Counted from the stretch's first letter, positions 1-9,363 are shown. The stretch: DNA of 64,000 nt from Methanomassiliicoccales archaeon (GCA_035527755.1 DATKZX010000007.1:1-64000), one strand, 5' to 3'. Program-made: numbers and translations. The notes: generated from the letters alone by a model not told the origin.

Positions 1-117
1 TCGGTCGATCTCTGCCCCCTCGCCTCAGATAACTGCCTACCAGAATCGTTCGCATCGATGCTGGCATCCTTCTATGGATGAAATAAAAAATTGGGGGAAG
101 GGGTTTATGGGCGACGC

Positions 118-1923
118 TCAAGCCTTCCTGCGCAAGAACACCATCACCAGTGCCACGATCGCTATGACCAGGCCAACGATGCCCAGGATGCCTAACATCA
201 AGGATGTCGATTCCACGCTGGCAATCTTGTCGTTCGCCGCATCCAGATCTGTCTGCAACTGATCGACCGTGCCCTGCTGAGAATCGATCTGGTCCTGCAG
301 GTCTACTATCTGGTCCTCTGCATCGCCTATCTGCTCCTCCAATCCCGGTAATGGGTCGTTGTAGGTGACCATTATGGTCTGGGTGGCGTTATTGCCGGCG
401 TCATCGGTGGCGGTAACGACCCAGGAGTTCGGACCGGCCGAAAGCTCGACCAGTATTGAGAACTCACCGGAGCTGGAGACCAACGCAAGTTTACCGTTCA
501 CATCGACCTGGGCGCCCGGATCGGTCGTCCCAGTGATCTCGAAGAGAGGTCTATCTGTCTCGCTTCCACTGGCCTGATCGACATTTAGCGACGGCGGTGT
601 CATGTCCGGGAACTCATATGAACTGGCCCAGATCACATTGTTGGTGGAATATACCGGATAACCGATCAGGATGGAGCCGGATTCTAGGCTGACCGTTCCG
701 ACCGAATATGAGCTTCCCGCAGCGTTCATTTCGACCGGTATGGCCTCCGTCCATCCATCTTCCGGTGTATAAACGGCTGCGACCCGGTCGTTCTCGATGT
801 TGAACGTCGCTACCGCCCTGCCAATTTCATCAATAGCTATCTCTGGATAGAAAAGTCCAGTGAGATTGGTTGCAATGGAGGTCACCGGGGTCCATTCACC
901 ATTGACGTACATGGTGGCGTTGACGGAAAAGTTGGGGTTGTTGTAATCCGTGGTCACAACCATGGCCGTGCCATCCTGGTTCATGACCATGTTCTGGTTC
1001 CAACTATCGGTGTTGTTCATACCGGGCACCGGCGATGGTGTAGACCAGTTACCGTCCTCGGTGATACTGTAATAGACGATATCGTCCGACCCCACGCTCT
1101 TCAGGTATGTGGTCATGAACTCTCCCGACGAATCATCGATCCCAACACGGAGCCATAGGGTCATCAGATCGTTGATGTCGATCTCTGTCGGTAATCCCCA
1201 CGCCCCGGCGATGGTCCTGGTAGAGACCATCACATGATAATCGGCATCGATTTGCTGCCAGATCGCCGCGGCGCGACCGGAATCGCTGAGCGTTACATAG
1301 ATTGCATTAATGCCCTCAGTGATTGGAACGGTCTCCAGTACCTCTGGACCGGTCTCCCATCCTTCTCCAGCGTTGTATGTCCACACCTCCACGCTGCGCG
1401 TACTGTTCGATAGAGACGCATGGGCAAGTATGGCATCCCCATCTCCGTTCATCGATAATCGAAACTGTCTCCAATCAGTCGAATCGGTCTCGCCATGATC
1501 GAAAGTGTCCCCCCATCCGATCCCAGGGACGTATGCACGGGAGTAGACGTGGTCCTCCCCGGAGTTTCCGACCCAGCAGACTATCGCACTGCCGTTATCG
1601 TTCATGCCAACCTGGGGGTAGGCCAACGTGCCACCACTGGCCAGAACTCCAGGCCAGCTCCAGCCGGTCATCGACGAATACATTGAGAAGCTTAGGTAAT
1701 GATCAGACATGGAATCGGTCTCAATCCACACCATGATCTTGTTCCCGTTCGACGATTGGGCCACGAACGGGTAGTCACCGTTGTTCACATCCTTTTGGAC
1801 CGCCAGACCATCGTCCCATGTTCCTGTTGTTGGCTCGGCGTGAACACCGACCGATGACAACGCGCCGAGCAACAGAAACAAGGTAATGAATACAACTGAA
1901 AAAATCCTAAATTTCACCTTCAT
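118..1923 (-). CDS. Secreted, membrane-anchored surface protein with propeller-like repeats and Ig-like domain
   Basis: 601 aa. Residues 1-29 form a signal peptide (basic start, long hydrophobic core, end VGVHA). Residues about 30-430 contain repeats of about 50 aa with an Asp-x-x-Gly-x-Ala-x-x-x-Trp/Tyr theme, which suggests a beta-propeller. About 445-525 is an Ig-like domain of the kind in bacterial and archaeal surface proteins (segments like TDPGAQVDVNG). About 530-572 is a coiled coil rich in Gln and Asp, followed by one membrane helix and a short RRKA tail. The whole is therefore probably displayed outside the cell on a coiled-coil stalk. A TATA-like box (TTCTATATGC on the minus strand, near 1975) gives a leader of about 25 bases. 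Substrate or partner is unknown. Domain borders are read by eye. Confidence 0.85.
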   Translation of the reverse strand: MKVKFRIFSVVFITLFLLLGALSSVGVHAEPTTGTWDDGLAVQKDVNNGDYPFVAQSSNGNKIMVWIETDSMSDHYLSFSMYSSMTGWSWPGVLASGGTLAYPQVGMNDNGSAIVCWVGNSGEDHVYSRAYVPGIGWGDTFDHGETDSTDWRQFRLSMNGDGDAILAHASLSNSTRSVEVWTYNAGEGWETGPEVLETVPITEGINAIYVTLSDSGRAAAIWQQIDADYHVMVSTRTIAGAWGLPTEIDINDLMTLWLRVGIDDSSGEFMTTYLKSVGSDDIVYYSITEDGNWSTPSPVPGMNNTDSWNQNMVMNQDGTAMVVTTDYNNPNFSVNATMYVNGEWTPVTSIATNLTGLFYPEIAIDEIGRAVATFNIENDRVAAVYTPEDGWTEAIPVEMNAAGSSYSVGTVSLESGSILIGYPVYSTNNVIWASSYEFPDMTPPSLNVDQASGSETDRPLFEITGTTDPGAQVDVNGKLALVSSSGEFSILVELSAGPNSWVVTATDDAGNNATQTIMVTYNDPLPGLEEQIGDAEDQIVDLQDQIDSQQGTVDQLQTDLDAANDKIASVESTSLMLGILGIVGLVIAIVALVMVFLRRKA

Positions 1924-2240
1924 AAGAGTACCTTCTAGGGAACGATTCCCGAATAATTATGCTGGTGTGCATATAGAACGATTGCCATTTTTCAATCTGA
2001 CACGATCACTCATATCCAAAGTGCCCTCTTCGATCAACGGCACGGAACTGGTACGATCGATATGATCGAATATAATTTATATATTTATATATTGATAATT
2101 AAGTTAGAGGAACGTTCACTGATATCGTCAAACGCACTGATCAGATCCCTCATCATTGTATCACCTAGTATCTTCGCCTATTCTGTCGCAAGGATGATGA
2201 AGGACCGGTTGAGGGGGGGGGTCTTCTCGGGGACTTCGAC

Positions 2241-2268
2241 TCGGATTCGAATCCTGACGGGAGCACCA
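2241..2268 (+). pseudogene. Possible tRNA 3'-end relic
   Basis: The stretch reads as a T-arm (loop TTCGAAT), a seven-base acceptor strand CGGGAGC, discriminator A and CCA. Stem pairs 49-65, 50-64, 51-63 (wobble) and 52-62 are possible, but the normally invariant 53-61 G-C pair is A-C. No matching 5' acceptor strand GCTCCCG lies upstream. This would fit a decayed tRNA or an old integration footprint; chance similarity cannot be excluded. Confidence 0.3.
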
Positions 2269-2319
2269 CAAATTTCATCGAGACATTTTTCTACGCGGTT
2301 CGATCGAATGAGGAGTTCT

Positions 2320-2350
2320 CTCCCCCTCATTGATTATTCAATAGGGGGAG
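2320..2350. terminator. Strong hairpin downstream of the ABC permease gene
   Basis: CTCCCCCT (2320-2327) pairs perfectly with AGGGGGAG (2343-2350). Inside it ATTGA (2329-2333) pairs with TCAAT (2338-2342), leaving one bulged C and a TTAT loop. It sits about 70 bases past the stop of the minus-strand ABC permease. No clear T-run follows, so a terminator or mRNA 3'-end structure is inferred from position only. Confidence 0.5.
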
Positions 2351-2389
2351 GAGGCAGGTACCGACCCGTGTCAGGTCCCGGGCCTCCTC
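2348..2389. other. Second, mutually exclusive hairpin
   Basis: GAGGAGGC (2348-2355) pairs with GCCTCCTC (2382-2389). Within the loop GACC (2363-2366) can pair with GGTC (2374-2377). It shares bases 2348-2350 with the preceding hairpin, so only one of the two can form fully. Function unknown. Confidence 0.45.
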
Positions 2390-2418
2390 GATATCCTAAG
2401 AAGTTTATTGGGGTGCGT

Positions 2419-3069
2419 TCAACTGTTCAACTTACGGTTGAACACCACCAATGCCACGCAAAGAACGATCGCTGAGATCGTTAACCCGATGATCGCCGCC
2501 GCTTCGATGGACATGATGTTCTGCAGTGACGTCAGGACGATGACAGCAGACACCTGGTTTCCTCCGTAAATTGTCAAGATCACTCCTGCCAGGACCGATT
2601 TTAGGAGGCTTCCGACCAGCACTGCAACTGCGCATGACACACATGCCATGGTAATGGTCACCAACATCGGTTCTCCGAGCGCCGTCAATTCCACCGCCCC
2701 TTGATTGAACCAATCGTAACCGTTGGCCAGTAATAGTGCCAAGGCCGCGGCGATCATCACGCATGCGACCACCGCAACGTATTTCGCCAGCAGTATGTGG
2801 GACCGCCTGACCGGCCTGACCAGGAAGAGGTCGTATACACCGTTGGAACGCTCGTTGATCAAGCTCACCGCAAGCGTGGTCGAGGCGAGGAGACCAGCCA
2901 TCGATGATATCATCAACGCGGTGAACGCCCCAATTGGCATGCCCTCAAGGTCGGGGGTGAGGAAGTACAGTAGCATTGCGACCAATGGCATGCCGATGAA
3001 GAGGGCCAGCATCGCCTTGGAACGGTAGAAGCCGTTCATCTCGTCCTTGATGAGCAAGGCAAGGCTCAA
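2419..3069 (-). CDS. ABC-2 type transporter permease
   Basis: 216 aa with about six hydrophobic helices and a cytoplasmic segment INERSNGVYDLFLVRPV, which matches the coupling region of ABC-2 permeases (usual form ERSNGT-hhhhPV). It would form the membrane channel of an export ABC transporter together with the ATPase encoded just upstream; the two reading frames overlap by four bases (ATGA), so translation is probably coupled. The substrate is not evident. ABC-2 permeases of this short type often export drugs, lipids or peptides, or move polysaccharide; here that is family knowledge only. Confidence 0.85.
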   Translation of the reverse strand: MSLALLIKDEMNGFYRSKAMLALFIGMPLVAMLLYFLTPDLEGMPIGAFTALMISSMAGLLASTTLAVSLINERSNGVYDLFLVRPVRRSHILLAKYVAVVACVMIAAALALLLANGYDWFNQGAVELTALGEPMLVTITMACVSCAVAVLVGSLLKSVLAGVILTIYGGNQVSAVIVLTSLQNIMSIEAAAIIGLTISAIVLCVALVVFNRKLNS

Positions 3070-3998
3070 TTCGATCCCCCCACGTAAGCCATGTAGATGT
3101 CCTCCAGCTTAGGGTTGTGGCGGTTGAACGATCGTATGTTGCACCCCGCTCGCACCAGTGCTTCCACGATCTTCGGCACGGTCGCGTCCCACCGCTCGGG
3201 GTCGTCGATGTGCATGAGCAGGTAACCGGGAGAGGGCTGACTGATGTCCACTCCCGGCAGGTTCACTGACCTCCATTCGCCGCGCTCGTCCGCTAGTTCC
3301 ACCACTAGTTCGGAGCGGAGAGCGGCCTTCTTTTCCAGACCGCTGATCGGTCCCGAGTAGCGGACCTTGCCGCTCTGCAGGAGCCCGACCGAATCGACAA
3401 GGTCCTCGATGTCGGAGAGGATATGAGATGAGAACAGGACCGTGGTTCCAGAATCGCTCAGTTCCTTGATCATCTTCTTGAACTGGAAGCGGCTGGCCGG
3501 GTCCAACGAGGCCATGGGCTCGTCGAGCACCAGGACCGAAGGCTCATGGAGGATGGCCTGGGCGAAGCCAAGCTTCTGGATGGTCCCCCCGGAGAGCTTG
3601 CTGACCTTTCTGTCCCGATACTCCTCGATGCCCAGTTGTTCGAGCACCTCTTCTATCCTGCTTTTAAGTCGGTCCCCCTTAAGGCCCGACAAGCGTCCTA
3701 GTATCTGGAGGGCCTGTTCGGTCGTTCTCCATTCCTGGAACGCGGCCTTCTGAGGCAGGTAACCCACCTTGAGCTTCCTTTGCGCATTTGCGTTACGCAT
3801 GTCCGTTCCAGATACCAGGACATTGCCGCTCTCATAAGGTATCAACCCCAGAATGGATCGTATTATGGTCGATTTGCCTGCTCCGTTAGGACCGATCAGC
3901 CCGAACACCGTTCCCTCCTCCACCGTAAGGTTGACGTGGTCCACCGCCATGGTCGGTCCGTACTTCTTTACCAAGTTCTCGATTATGATCGAATCCAT
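3066..3998 (-). CDS. ABC transporter ATP-binding protein
   Basis: 310 aa. Walker A GPNGAGKST near residue 38, signature LSGGTIQKLG near 135 (Gln and Ile replace the usual QQQR), Walker B VLVLDEPMASLDP, then a switch His in FSSHIL. A C-terminal extension of about 90 aa is typical of CcmA/DrrA-type exporters. It drives the adjacent ABC-2 permease. An SD-like GGTGAG lies 5 bases before the ATG. The gene is first in a two-gene operon. Confidence 0.92.
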   Translation of the reverse strand: MDSIIIENLVKKYGPTMAVDHVNLTVEEGTVFGLIGPNGAGKSTIIRSILGLIPYESGNVLVSGTDMRNANAQRKLKVGYLPQKAAFQEWRTTEQALQILGRLSGLKGDRLKSRIEEVLEQLGIEEYRDRKVSKLSGGTIQKLGFAQAILHEPSVLVLDEPMASLDPASRFQFKKMIKELSDSGTTVLFSSHILSDIEDLVDSVGLLQSGKVRYSGPISGLEKKAALRSELVVELADERGEWRSVNLPGVDISQPSPGYLLMHIDDPERWDATVPKIVEALVRAGCNIRSFNRHNPKLEDIYMAYVGGSN

Positions 3999-4145
3999 GT
4001 TCTCACCGAATTATCGGCCGTCGAACCGGTCCGGTCATCTTAAGGCCACGTTCCCTTTACCCGGAGCATTCTGTCGTTTTTTAACCGAAAAATGACCCGT
4101 TCGTCCCCTTTCCGGCGGATGAAAAGTTCGTCGGGTGGATGCCAG

Positions 4146-5042
4146 TCACGCGGACCGCTTGGCGATCAATTTTTCGCTCCAGGTCTGGTAGAGCCTCATA
4201 TCATAATACAGGTTCGAGTATAACGAATCAAAATCGCCGTTTTCGTTCAGACCTTTTTCCACCTCCCTCAGCTCCTTGAGGTCGCTGGCCCAGATGGAGA
4301 AGAACATGAGGTTAGGTTCCAAGTTCGAGGCAGAGATACCGAGAAGGTGAGGGTCCTTCCGATTGATCATGGACGGTATAACGTCCTTCAATTGCCGATC
4401 GGGACGCAGCTTGGCATGCACTATAGAAATAAGGTCACCCGACGAGCAGAGGACCAGGTCGATAGTGTAGTACACCATCCTGTTAGATACCATGCTCTCC
4501 AGTCGTCGCTTCACGGTCTTGGCGGTAGAACCTAACTCGGCCGCCACGTCTTGCAGGGGGCGCCGGCAGTCCAATGAAAGAGCTCGGATGATCCGATAAT
4601 CTAGCTTGCTAAGTGGGTCCTTGGTCGGAGGCTCCCCGGCAGTGAACATCCCCAGGGTCTTCAGGTCATCGATCTTGCCGACATCCCTCACGAACGATTG
4701 ATATGTTGGGATATCCTCATTGGAGCGCACCTGGCCAACCACGTATAGGAACTGACCTCCCGTGGCGATTATGCGAGCAGTGCAGTCATGCGCGCCTATC
4801 TGGTCCATCGTCGCTGACAGGTCCGTGGAGAGCGACCGGCCATAAAGCTCCATGGTGCTCCCACCGGTAAGGAGGGGGCTCAGGCGGGTCCTGAATCCCG
4901 CGATGATCCCTTTGGCGATCAATTGCTGGGTGCGTTTGTGCGTGCCATTGATGGACAACGATAGGCGATCGGCAAGGTCACTATACGGTAACCGCGGATC
5001 TACGGCCAGCTCCTTGATGATGAGCAAGTCCATCTCGTCCAT
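4146..5042 (-). CDS. Transcription regulator with two Lrp/AsnC-type HTH domains
   Basis: About 298 aa. Two winged helix-turn-helix units are visible. The first lies near residues 3-50 (MDLLIIKELAVDPRLPYSDLA) and the second near 150-195 (LDYRIIRALSLDCRRPLQDVA). Each is followed by a sensor-like alpha/beta region. This tandem layout is seen in a group of archaeal Lrp-like regulators. TATA-like TTTAATTT at 5070-5080 would place the transcript start near 5046, so the ATG at 5042 (leaderless) is preferred over an upstream TTG at 5048. It follows the divergent end of no known operon, so its target is unknown; the downstream ABC exporter is one candidate. Confidence 0.8.
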   Translation of the reverse strand: MDEMDLLIIKELAVDPRLPYSDLADRLSLSINGTHKRTQQLIAKGIIAGFRTRLSPLLTGGSTMELYGRSLSTDLSATMDQIGAHDCTARIIATGGQFLYVVGQVRSNEDIPTYQSFVRDVGKIDDLKTLGMFTAGEPPTKDPLSKLDYRIIRALSLDCRRPLQDVAAELGSTAKTVKRRLESMVSNRMVYYTIDLVLCSSGDLISIVHAKLRPDRQLKDVIPSMINRKDPHLLGISASNLEPNLMFFSIWASDLKELREVEKGLNENGDFDSLYSNLYYDMRLYQTWSEKLIAKRSA

Positions 5043-5180
5043 GTCCAACCCCTATCGACATGTCTCCAAATTAAAGGTATTTCTCTCTTCTTGCTCGTTA
5101 TTACGCAGCCGAATTTCAATCCCGCTCAATGGAGGTTATTTCGCATAGTTTGGAACGCCATCTGGGTAAACAAAATTTCT

Positions 5181-5204
5181 AAAAAAAGAAAAAAAGGGAT
5201 AAAA
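5181..5204 (-). terminator. T-rich terminator after the channel gene
   Basis: On the minus strand this reads as two long T runs just after the stop of the channel gene, as in archaeal intrinsic termination. Confidence 0.6.
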
Positions 5205-5211
5205 GGTTTGC

Positions 5212-6051
5212 TCATAGTTTCGTCATCTTCTTCGTCAAGGCGAAAGCGACCGGTATCAACATTATACCAAGCGCTATCGCAAAGGCCCAGGAGATGTTGG
5301 CGATGATGTTGGTGACGCCAGGGAACATTGCAAAGATCGCGCCCGCACCGATTATCAGGAAGATGGAGTACAGCACGAACTTCGCATATCCCGCGACCTC
5401 TTTGAACTCGACGTGATCGTCGGTCACAGATTTGATCAGCGCATCGGTCAATAATATGCCCGCACCGATTATCACGAAGCCCAGTATCAACGGGTAGACG
5501 GTTTCTCCAGACAAGAGCATCGTGTCCAGGGCCAGCAGGAGTATGAAGGCGATCAAGCCGATGAACAGTAGGTTCTTGAGCATGTCGGCGATCTCGACCT
5601 TCGCCTCCGGAAACATGGGACTTATTATCTTACCGATGAAGCTGGTAAGGACCTCGACGAACACCGTGCCCAATATAATTATCAGTATGCCAGCCAGTAA
5701 TCTAGGGAGATATGCCGCCACATCAGTCAAATAGTTACCAAGTGCGCCTCCCAAGGCCAGTATTTCTATCGCCAGGACCACGGCAAGGATAACAATGAAT
5801 GCCCTCACGACACCGCCTATAAAATTCGATAGGTCCAAACCCGCCGATCTGAATGCCCTGCCTGTCGTGGTTTGATCAAAGGTCCTCTCAACACCCATCC
5901 GTTGAACGATCTTGTTCACTGCCTTACCAACAAGCGTACCGATAAAATAGCCAATTATCAGTACGATTATCGCAGCTATAACGGCTGGAATGGCATCGAT
6001 TATCGATTCCAGCACATTTTCCAGTTCTGCTACTAAATCAACCATGGTCAT
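5212..6051 (-). CDS. Small-conductance mechanosensitive-channel-like membrane protein (TM_helix family)
   Basis: 279 aa, with six or more hydrophobic helices and paired segments IIVLIIGYFIGTLVGKAV and ILIIILGTVFVEVLTSFIG that resemble the conserved TM-helix repeat of MscS-related proteins. It lacks the soluble beta domain of true MscS, as usual for the TM_helix family, so gating by tension is likely but not proved. Upstream is a 219-base AT-rich region with several TATA-like boxes (for example TATTATATAATT near 6088), and the start has GGTG 6 bases before ATG. Stands alone as a transcription unit. Confidence 0.8.
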   Translation of the reverse strand: MTMVDLVAELENVLESIIDAIPAVIAAIIVLIIGYFIGTLVGKAVNKIVQRMGVERTFDQTTTGRAFRSAGLDLSNFIGGVVRAFIVILAVVLAIEILALGGALGNYLTDVAAYLPRLLAGILIIILGTVFVEVLTSFIGKIISPMFPEAKVEIADMLKNLLFIGLIAFILLLALDTMLLSGETVYPLILGFVIIGAGILLTDALIKSVTDDHVEFKEVAGYAKFVLYSIFLIIGAGAIFAMFPGVTNIIANISWAFAIALGIMLIPVAFALTKKMTKL

Positions 6052-6270
6052 TACACCATTTATTTATTATTTACGTATTAATTATATAATACAATTGTAA
6101 AAATATGTAATAAATATTATTAATATCAATCAAATATAATAATTACAAAATGCCATGACTGGCTCAATTTAATAAAATTAATTTGATCCGTTAGTTAACA
6201 CTGGTTAATTATTATTAATCATAAAATTACTTCAGAGGCGTTCCATTTCCTGGTCTATCAATTTTCCGAT

Positions 6271-6894
6271 CTATCTCCTGCGTTTCATCAACAGAACGCT
6301 CAATAGGAGCATGGCCACGGCGAACAGCGTCAGTAACGCTAGGTCCGGCCAGATATGTTCCAGGCCCCAGCCCCTTACCATGACCGAACGCGCGCCATCC
6401 ACGGCGTAGGTTAGCGGCAGGAAGTAGGAGATGGGCCTCAGCACCTCCGGCACCGCTTGAACGGGCCAGAAGACCCCGGACAGCAGCATCGAAGGGAACA
6501 GTATCAGCGGGATGAACTGTATGGCCTGGAACTCCGTTCTGGCGTTGGCGGACAGGAGGAAACCGAGCCCCTGCATCCCCACCCCCAGCAGGAATATGGT
6601 CAGCAACACCAGCAGGAGCGATCTCTCCACCTGCACGTTGAAGAGCAGAAGGGCGGTCGCCATCACCATCATGGACTGGATCAGCCCGATGAAGCCGAAC
6701 GCGACGACGTACCCCATCACCACCTCCCCCTCCGTCACTGGCGTGGAAAGTAGCCTGGCGAGGGTTCCGGTGGTGCGCTCATGAATGAAGGAGATAATGG
6801 ACAGCATGAAGGTCACGCCGCTCAAAGAAATGGTCTGTGTCAGCGTCCATCGTCGGACCTCATGCGATGTTGACGATATCTTTATAATAGGCAC
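6271..6894 (-). pseudogene. 5'-truncated ABC-2 permease (ABC drug-export type)
   Basis: 207 aa covering only the C-terminal half of a DrrB/YadH-like permease: coupling segment IHERTTGTLARLLSTPV, the helix NARTEFQAIQFIPLILFP, the LSGVFWP loop and a last helix. Full-length relatives have about 350-370 aa; the first membrane helix and external domain are missing, and there is no ATPase gene beside it. The only available start is a GTG at 6894 that lies inside the promoter of the divergent luxE-like gene, so it may not be expressed. The truncation point coincides with the edge of the luxE-like cassette. Confidence 0.7.
6881..6889 (+). promoter_or_regulatory. TATA box of the first LuxE-like gene
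   Basis: TTTATAATA centred near 6885, about 26 bases before the ATG at 6911, so the transcript is predicted to be leaderless. Confidence 0.65.
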
Positions 6895-6910
6895 TCCGTC
6901 CGGTCTCTAA

Positions 6911-8278
6911 ATGGAATATACCGATTACATCCGCAATTTTGAGTCATCAACAGCTCGTTATATTCCAAGACCTGAAGGCTGGACCCCTTCGGAACATGCG
7001 GTCTACGGGCCATCCGACTACTTCCGCCTGGAAAAGAAGGAAGCGGACGATATGCGTTTCAAGGCGGTAAAATACCAGTTCACCAGGCACTACGCCTCCA
7101 ACAAGACCTATCGCAACTATTGCCTGGAGACGAAGTTCACCCCAGAATCTCTGCGTACCGTCGAGGACCTGGACCAGTTGCCCGTAGTCTCCAGTGATTT
7201 CTTTAAAACGTATCCATCCGGCAGGGACTTCGCTCTCTGGCTGGCCAATATGTACACCGGGGAGCTTCCCCGGGTGCATATCAAGCCAAAGAACCCCACC
7301 CACGACGAGGTCATCGATTCCTTCAACTCCGCAGGCATGGCCGTCGCTTACAGCAGTGGCACCAGCGGCCGGCACACGTTCATACCGCGGGACATGAAGA
7401 GCTTCTTCTCCAACGAGTACTCCCTGGCCAAGGGGGCGGTCTCCATGTTCTTCCCCCGATGGGACCCTAAGATGCGTGGATTCCTTCTGATGCCCAATCC
7501 GTTCAAGACCAATCTCTTCGCTGGAAGGCTGGGGACGATCTTCTACGACATCATGAAGGACGTGGAGGTGGCCATCGACCGCGAGGTGAACACCGAGACG
7601 GTGCGCATGACCATGGCCCAGGGTGATGGCATCAAGGACCGTTTGACGAAATATGTCTTAAGCAAGAGCCATCAGCGATCGGTGGAAAAGATCATGGCAT
7701 GGATCGACCGACGCTCCAAGGAAAAGGAGAGGATCGCCCTGGTCGGTGTCCCGTTCCTGCTGCATTCGGTGCTTAACGAGCTGAAGGAACGAGGAAAGAC
7801 CTACAAGCTGGGTGATCGGGGCGCGGTTCTCACCGGGGGCGGATGGAAGATGCACGAGGACCAGCGCATTCCCGAAAGCGAGTTCCGCAAGGATGTCGAG
7901 GAGATGTTGGGCATCCCCCCCGAGGCCTGTCTGGACCTCTACGGCATGGTAGAGGGCAACGGCTGGATGATGCAATGCCCTGAAGGTCACCATCTCCACA
8001 TTCCTACATCGTACCTGCACCCGATGGTGCTGGACGGTTCGAACCAGAACGTGGGTTACGGGAAGCACGGGCGCTTCGCCTTTTTAGACGGTTCCATGGG
8101 AAGCTACCCCGGGTTCATCGTGACCAACGACAAGGTTCGAATGCTGGAACATTGCCCCCACTGTGACCGTCCCGGGCCGGTGCTGGAGCCGGGGATCACC
8201 CGCATGGCCGGACAGGAGATGAGAGGCTGCGGTGAGGAAGTGCGCAGGATGATGGCCGCCGACGTGGGAGGGGTGTAA
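6911..8278 (+). CDS. LuxE-like acyl-protein synthetase (copy 1)
   Basis: 455 aa. Adenylate-forming fold of the LuxE/PaaK group: phosphate-binding SSGTSGRHTF (148-157), LTGGGWK (307-313), and the acyl-adenylate motif DLYGMVEGN (342-350). A CPHCDRPGP segment (415-423) could bind a metal, and a near-terminal Cys440 in RGCGEE lies where LuxE family proteins carry the acyl-accepting cysteine (family knowledge; role here inferred). The enzyme would activate a carboxylic acid with ATP and hold it as a thioester. The next gene starts one base after its stop. A second copy of the pair follows. Substrate unknown. Confidence 0.82.
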   Translation: MEYTDYIRNFESSTARYIPRPEGWTPSEHAVYGPSDYFRLEKKEADDMRFKAVKYQFTRHYASNKTYRNYCLETKFTPESLRTVEDLDQLPVVSSDFFKTYPSGRDFALWLANMYTGELPRVHIKPKNPTHDEVIDSFNSAGMAVAYSSGTSGRHTFIPRDMKSFFSNEYSLAKGAVSMFFPRWDPKMRGFLLMPNPFKTNLFAGRLGTIFYDIMKDVEVAIDREVNTETVRMTMAQGDGIKDRLTKYVLSKSHQRSVEKIMAWIDRRSKEKERIALVGVPFLLHSVLNELKERGKTYKLGDRGAVLTGGGWKMHEDQRIPESEFRKDVEEMLGIPPEACLDLYGMVEGNGWMMQCPEGHHLHIPTSYLHPMVLDGSNQNVGYGKHGRFAFLDGSMGSYPGFIVTNDKVRMLEHCPHCDRPGPVLEPGITRMAGQEMRGCGEEVRRMMAADVGGV

Positions 8279-8279
8279 A

Positions 8280-9251
8280 ATGGTATCGTTCAGAGAGATG
8301 AAGGAACGGGAATACATTCCGCACACCCCGTTCGTGCGCTTGATGGTCAAGGGCGTGCTCTCGGTGCTCAAGGTCAGCGCCTTCCATCTGCCCGAGGTGA
8401 TGCGCATGCGCGTCGTTCATGAGGATCAGGAGCGATACGTACGTCCCACCAGGATGTACCAGCTTCCTAGGTATGAGGAGGGGATGAAGAGCGTTCGTTC
8501 CGATGAGAAGTACCTGCGTCCCACCTTGCAATGCGACCCCAACGACCCGCGGATCGTGGCCATGGCCCATGAGATCGGTGCCTTCCAGGTTCCGGACCGC
8601 ATCTTCGTGGAAAGGGCGCACCATCTGGTTAAAGAGCTCATGCGCGTCGAATACGTCCCGCTCTGCGGGGTCGGGGAGACCCTGGAGCGGGGGACCGGTA
8701 CCTGTTTCCATCTGGCCGGCGTGCTGATCGCGCTATGCCGCTGCGCTGGAATAAGGGCGAGGTACAAGATCTTCGCCATGAGCATGATCGCCTCCTGGTA
8801 CCATAGGATGCTGGGGGCGGACTCCTTCATGCAGAGGTGGTACGATTCGCTCGGCTATTTCCTGCTGGAAGCGGAGGTGGAGATCATGCTGGACGGGGAA
8901 TGGGTGATGGCGGTGGTCGGTCCTGACGCCGGCTGGCAGGCCTCCGTGGGCAACGGCATCAGCAAGTTGGGAGAGACCTCCCTGGGCGACTGGTTCGAGG
9001 CGGTCCCGGGTACGGTGATGGTCACCGAATCCCTGCCTTACGGACTGGCCATCATGGGGCAGCTCATGATATCCATAGCACCGGGTTCAGTGGAGAGGGT
9101 CAATCTCAACGTGGTCAAGCTGAGCACCGATGGCGACAGGATCATCGCCGACATCGGAGGCCCGGAGGCCTACGACGCCTTGACGCGGGCCAAAACGGTC
9201 AAGATGCCCAAGATGGAGTTGGAGAACAAGGGAGAGATCACCTTCGATTGA
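8280..9251 (+). CDS. Transglutaminase-fold protein (copy 1), partner of the LuxE-like enzyme
   Basis: 323 aa. The core RGTGTCFHLAGVLIALCRCAG around Cys142 matches the nucleophile helix of transglutaminase-like proteins. At the place of the catalytic His the sequence has Tyr193 (LGYFLLEAEVEI), and the acid position falls near Asp216 (VVGPDAGW). It is thus either a variant catalyst or a binding protein. An N-terminal 80-residue region and a C-terminal region are unlike other families I recognise. It follows the luxE-like gene with a single base between them, so the two are probably co-translated and work together on the activated acyl group; that is an inference. Confidence 0.75.
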   Translation: MVSFREMKEREYIPHTPFVRLMVKGVLSVLKVSAFHLPEVMRMRVVHEDQERYVRPTRMYQLPRYEEGMKSVRSDEKYLRPTLQCDPNDPRIVAMAHEIGAFQVPDRIFVERAHHLVKELMRVEYVPLCGVGETLERGTGTCFHLAGVLIALCRCAGIRARYKIFAMSMIASWYHRMLGADSFMQRWYDSLGYFLLEAEVEIMLDGEWVMAVVGPDAGWQASVGNGISKLGETSLGDWFEAVPGTVMVTESLPYGLAIMGQLMISIAPGSVERVNLNVVKLSTDGDRIIADIGGPEAYDALTRAKTVKMPKMELENKGEITFD

Positions 9252-9352
9252 CAGCATCTTATGGATCGTTCAGCGCCTTTCATGCCAAGGGAACGAATTA
9301 TTCCTGAGCAAACGAACTGAGTGCTTCGCAGGAATTCGAACCAACCTGTAAA

Positions 9353-9363
9353 CTTTAATTATT
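9353..9363 (+). promoter_or_regulatory. TATA box of the second LuxE-like gene
   Basis: CTTTAATTATT, centred about 26 bases before the ATG at 9384. This supports 9384 as start and a leaderless transcript, so the second cassette has its own promoter. Confidence 0.6.

Larger units (their letters stand above)
1924..2418. other. 495-base intergenic region with promoter, tRNA-like relic and two hairpins
   Basis: No convincing gene. It holds the promoter of the surface-protein gene near 1975, a very AT-rich stretch at 2070-2105, a tRNA 3'-end-like relic (2241-2268) and two overlapping hairpins (2320-2350 and 2348-2389). A possible 137-aa plus-strand reading frame runs through it but has low-complexity composition and crosses the structured parts, so I do not call it. 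Confidence 0.6.

Noticed and set aside
9329-9350. tRNA T-arm-like sequence on the minus strand (GGTTCGAATTCC)
   Set aside because: The flanking bases do not form a five-base T stem and there is no acceptor strand or CCA.
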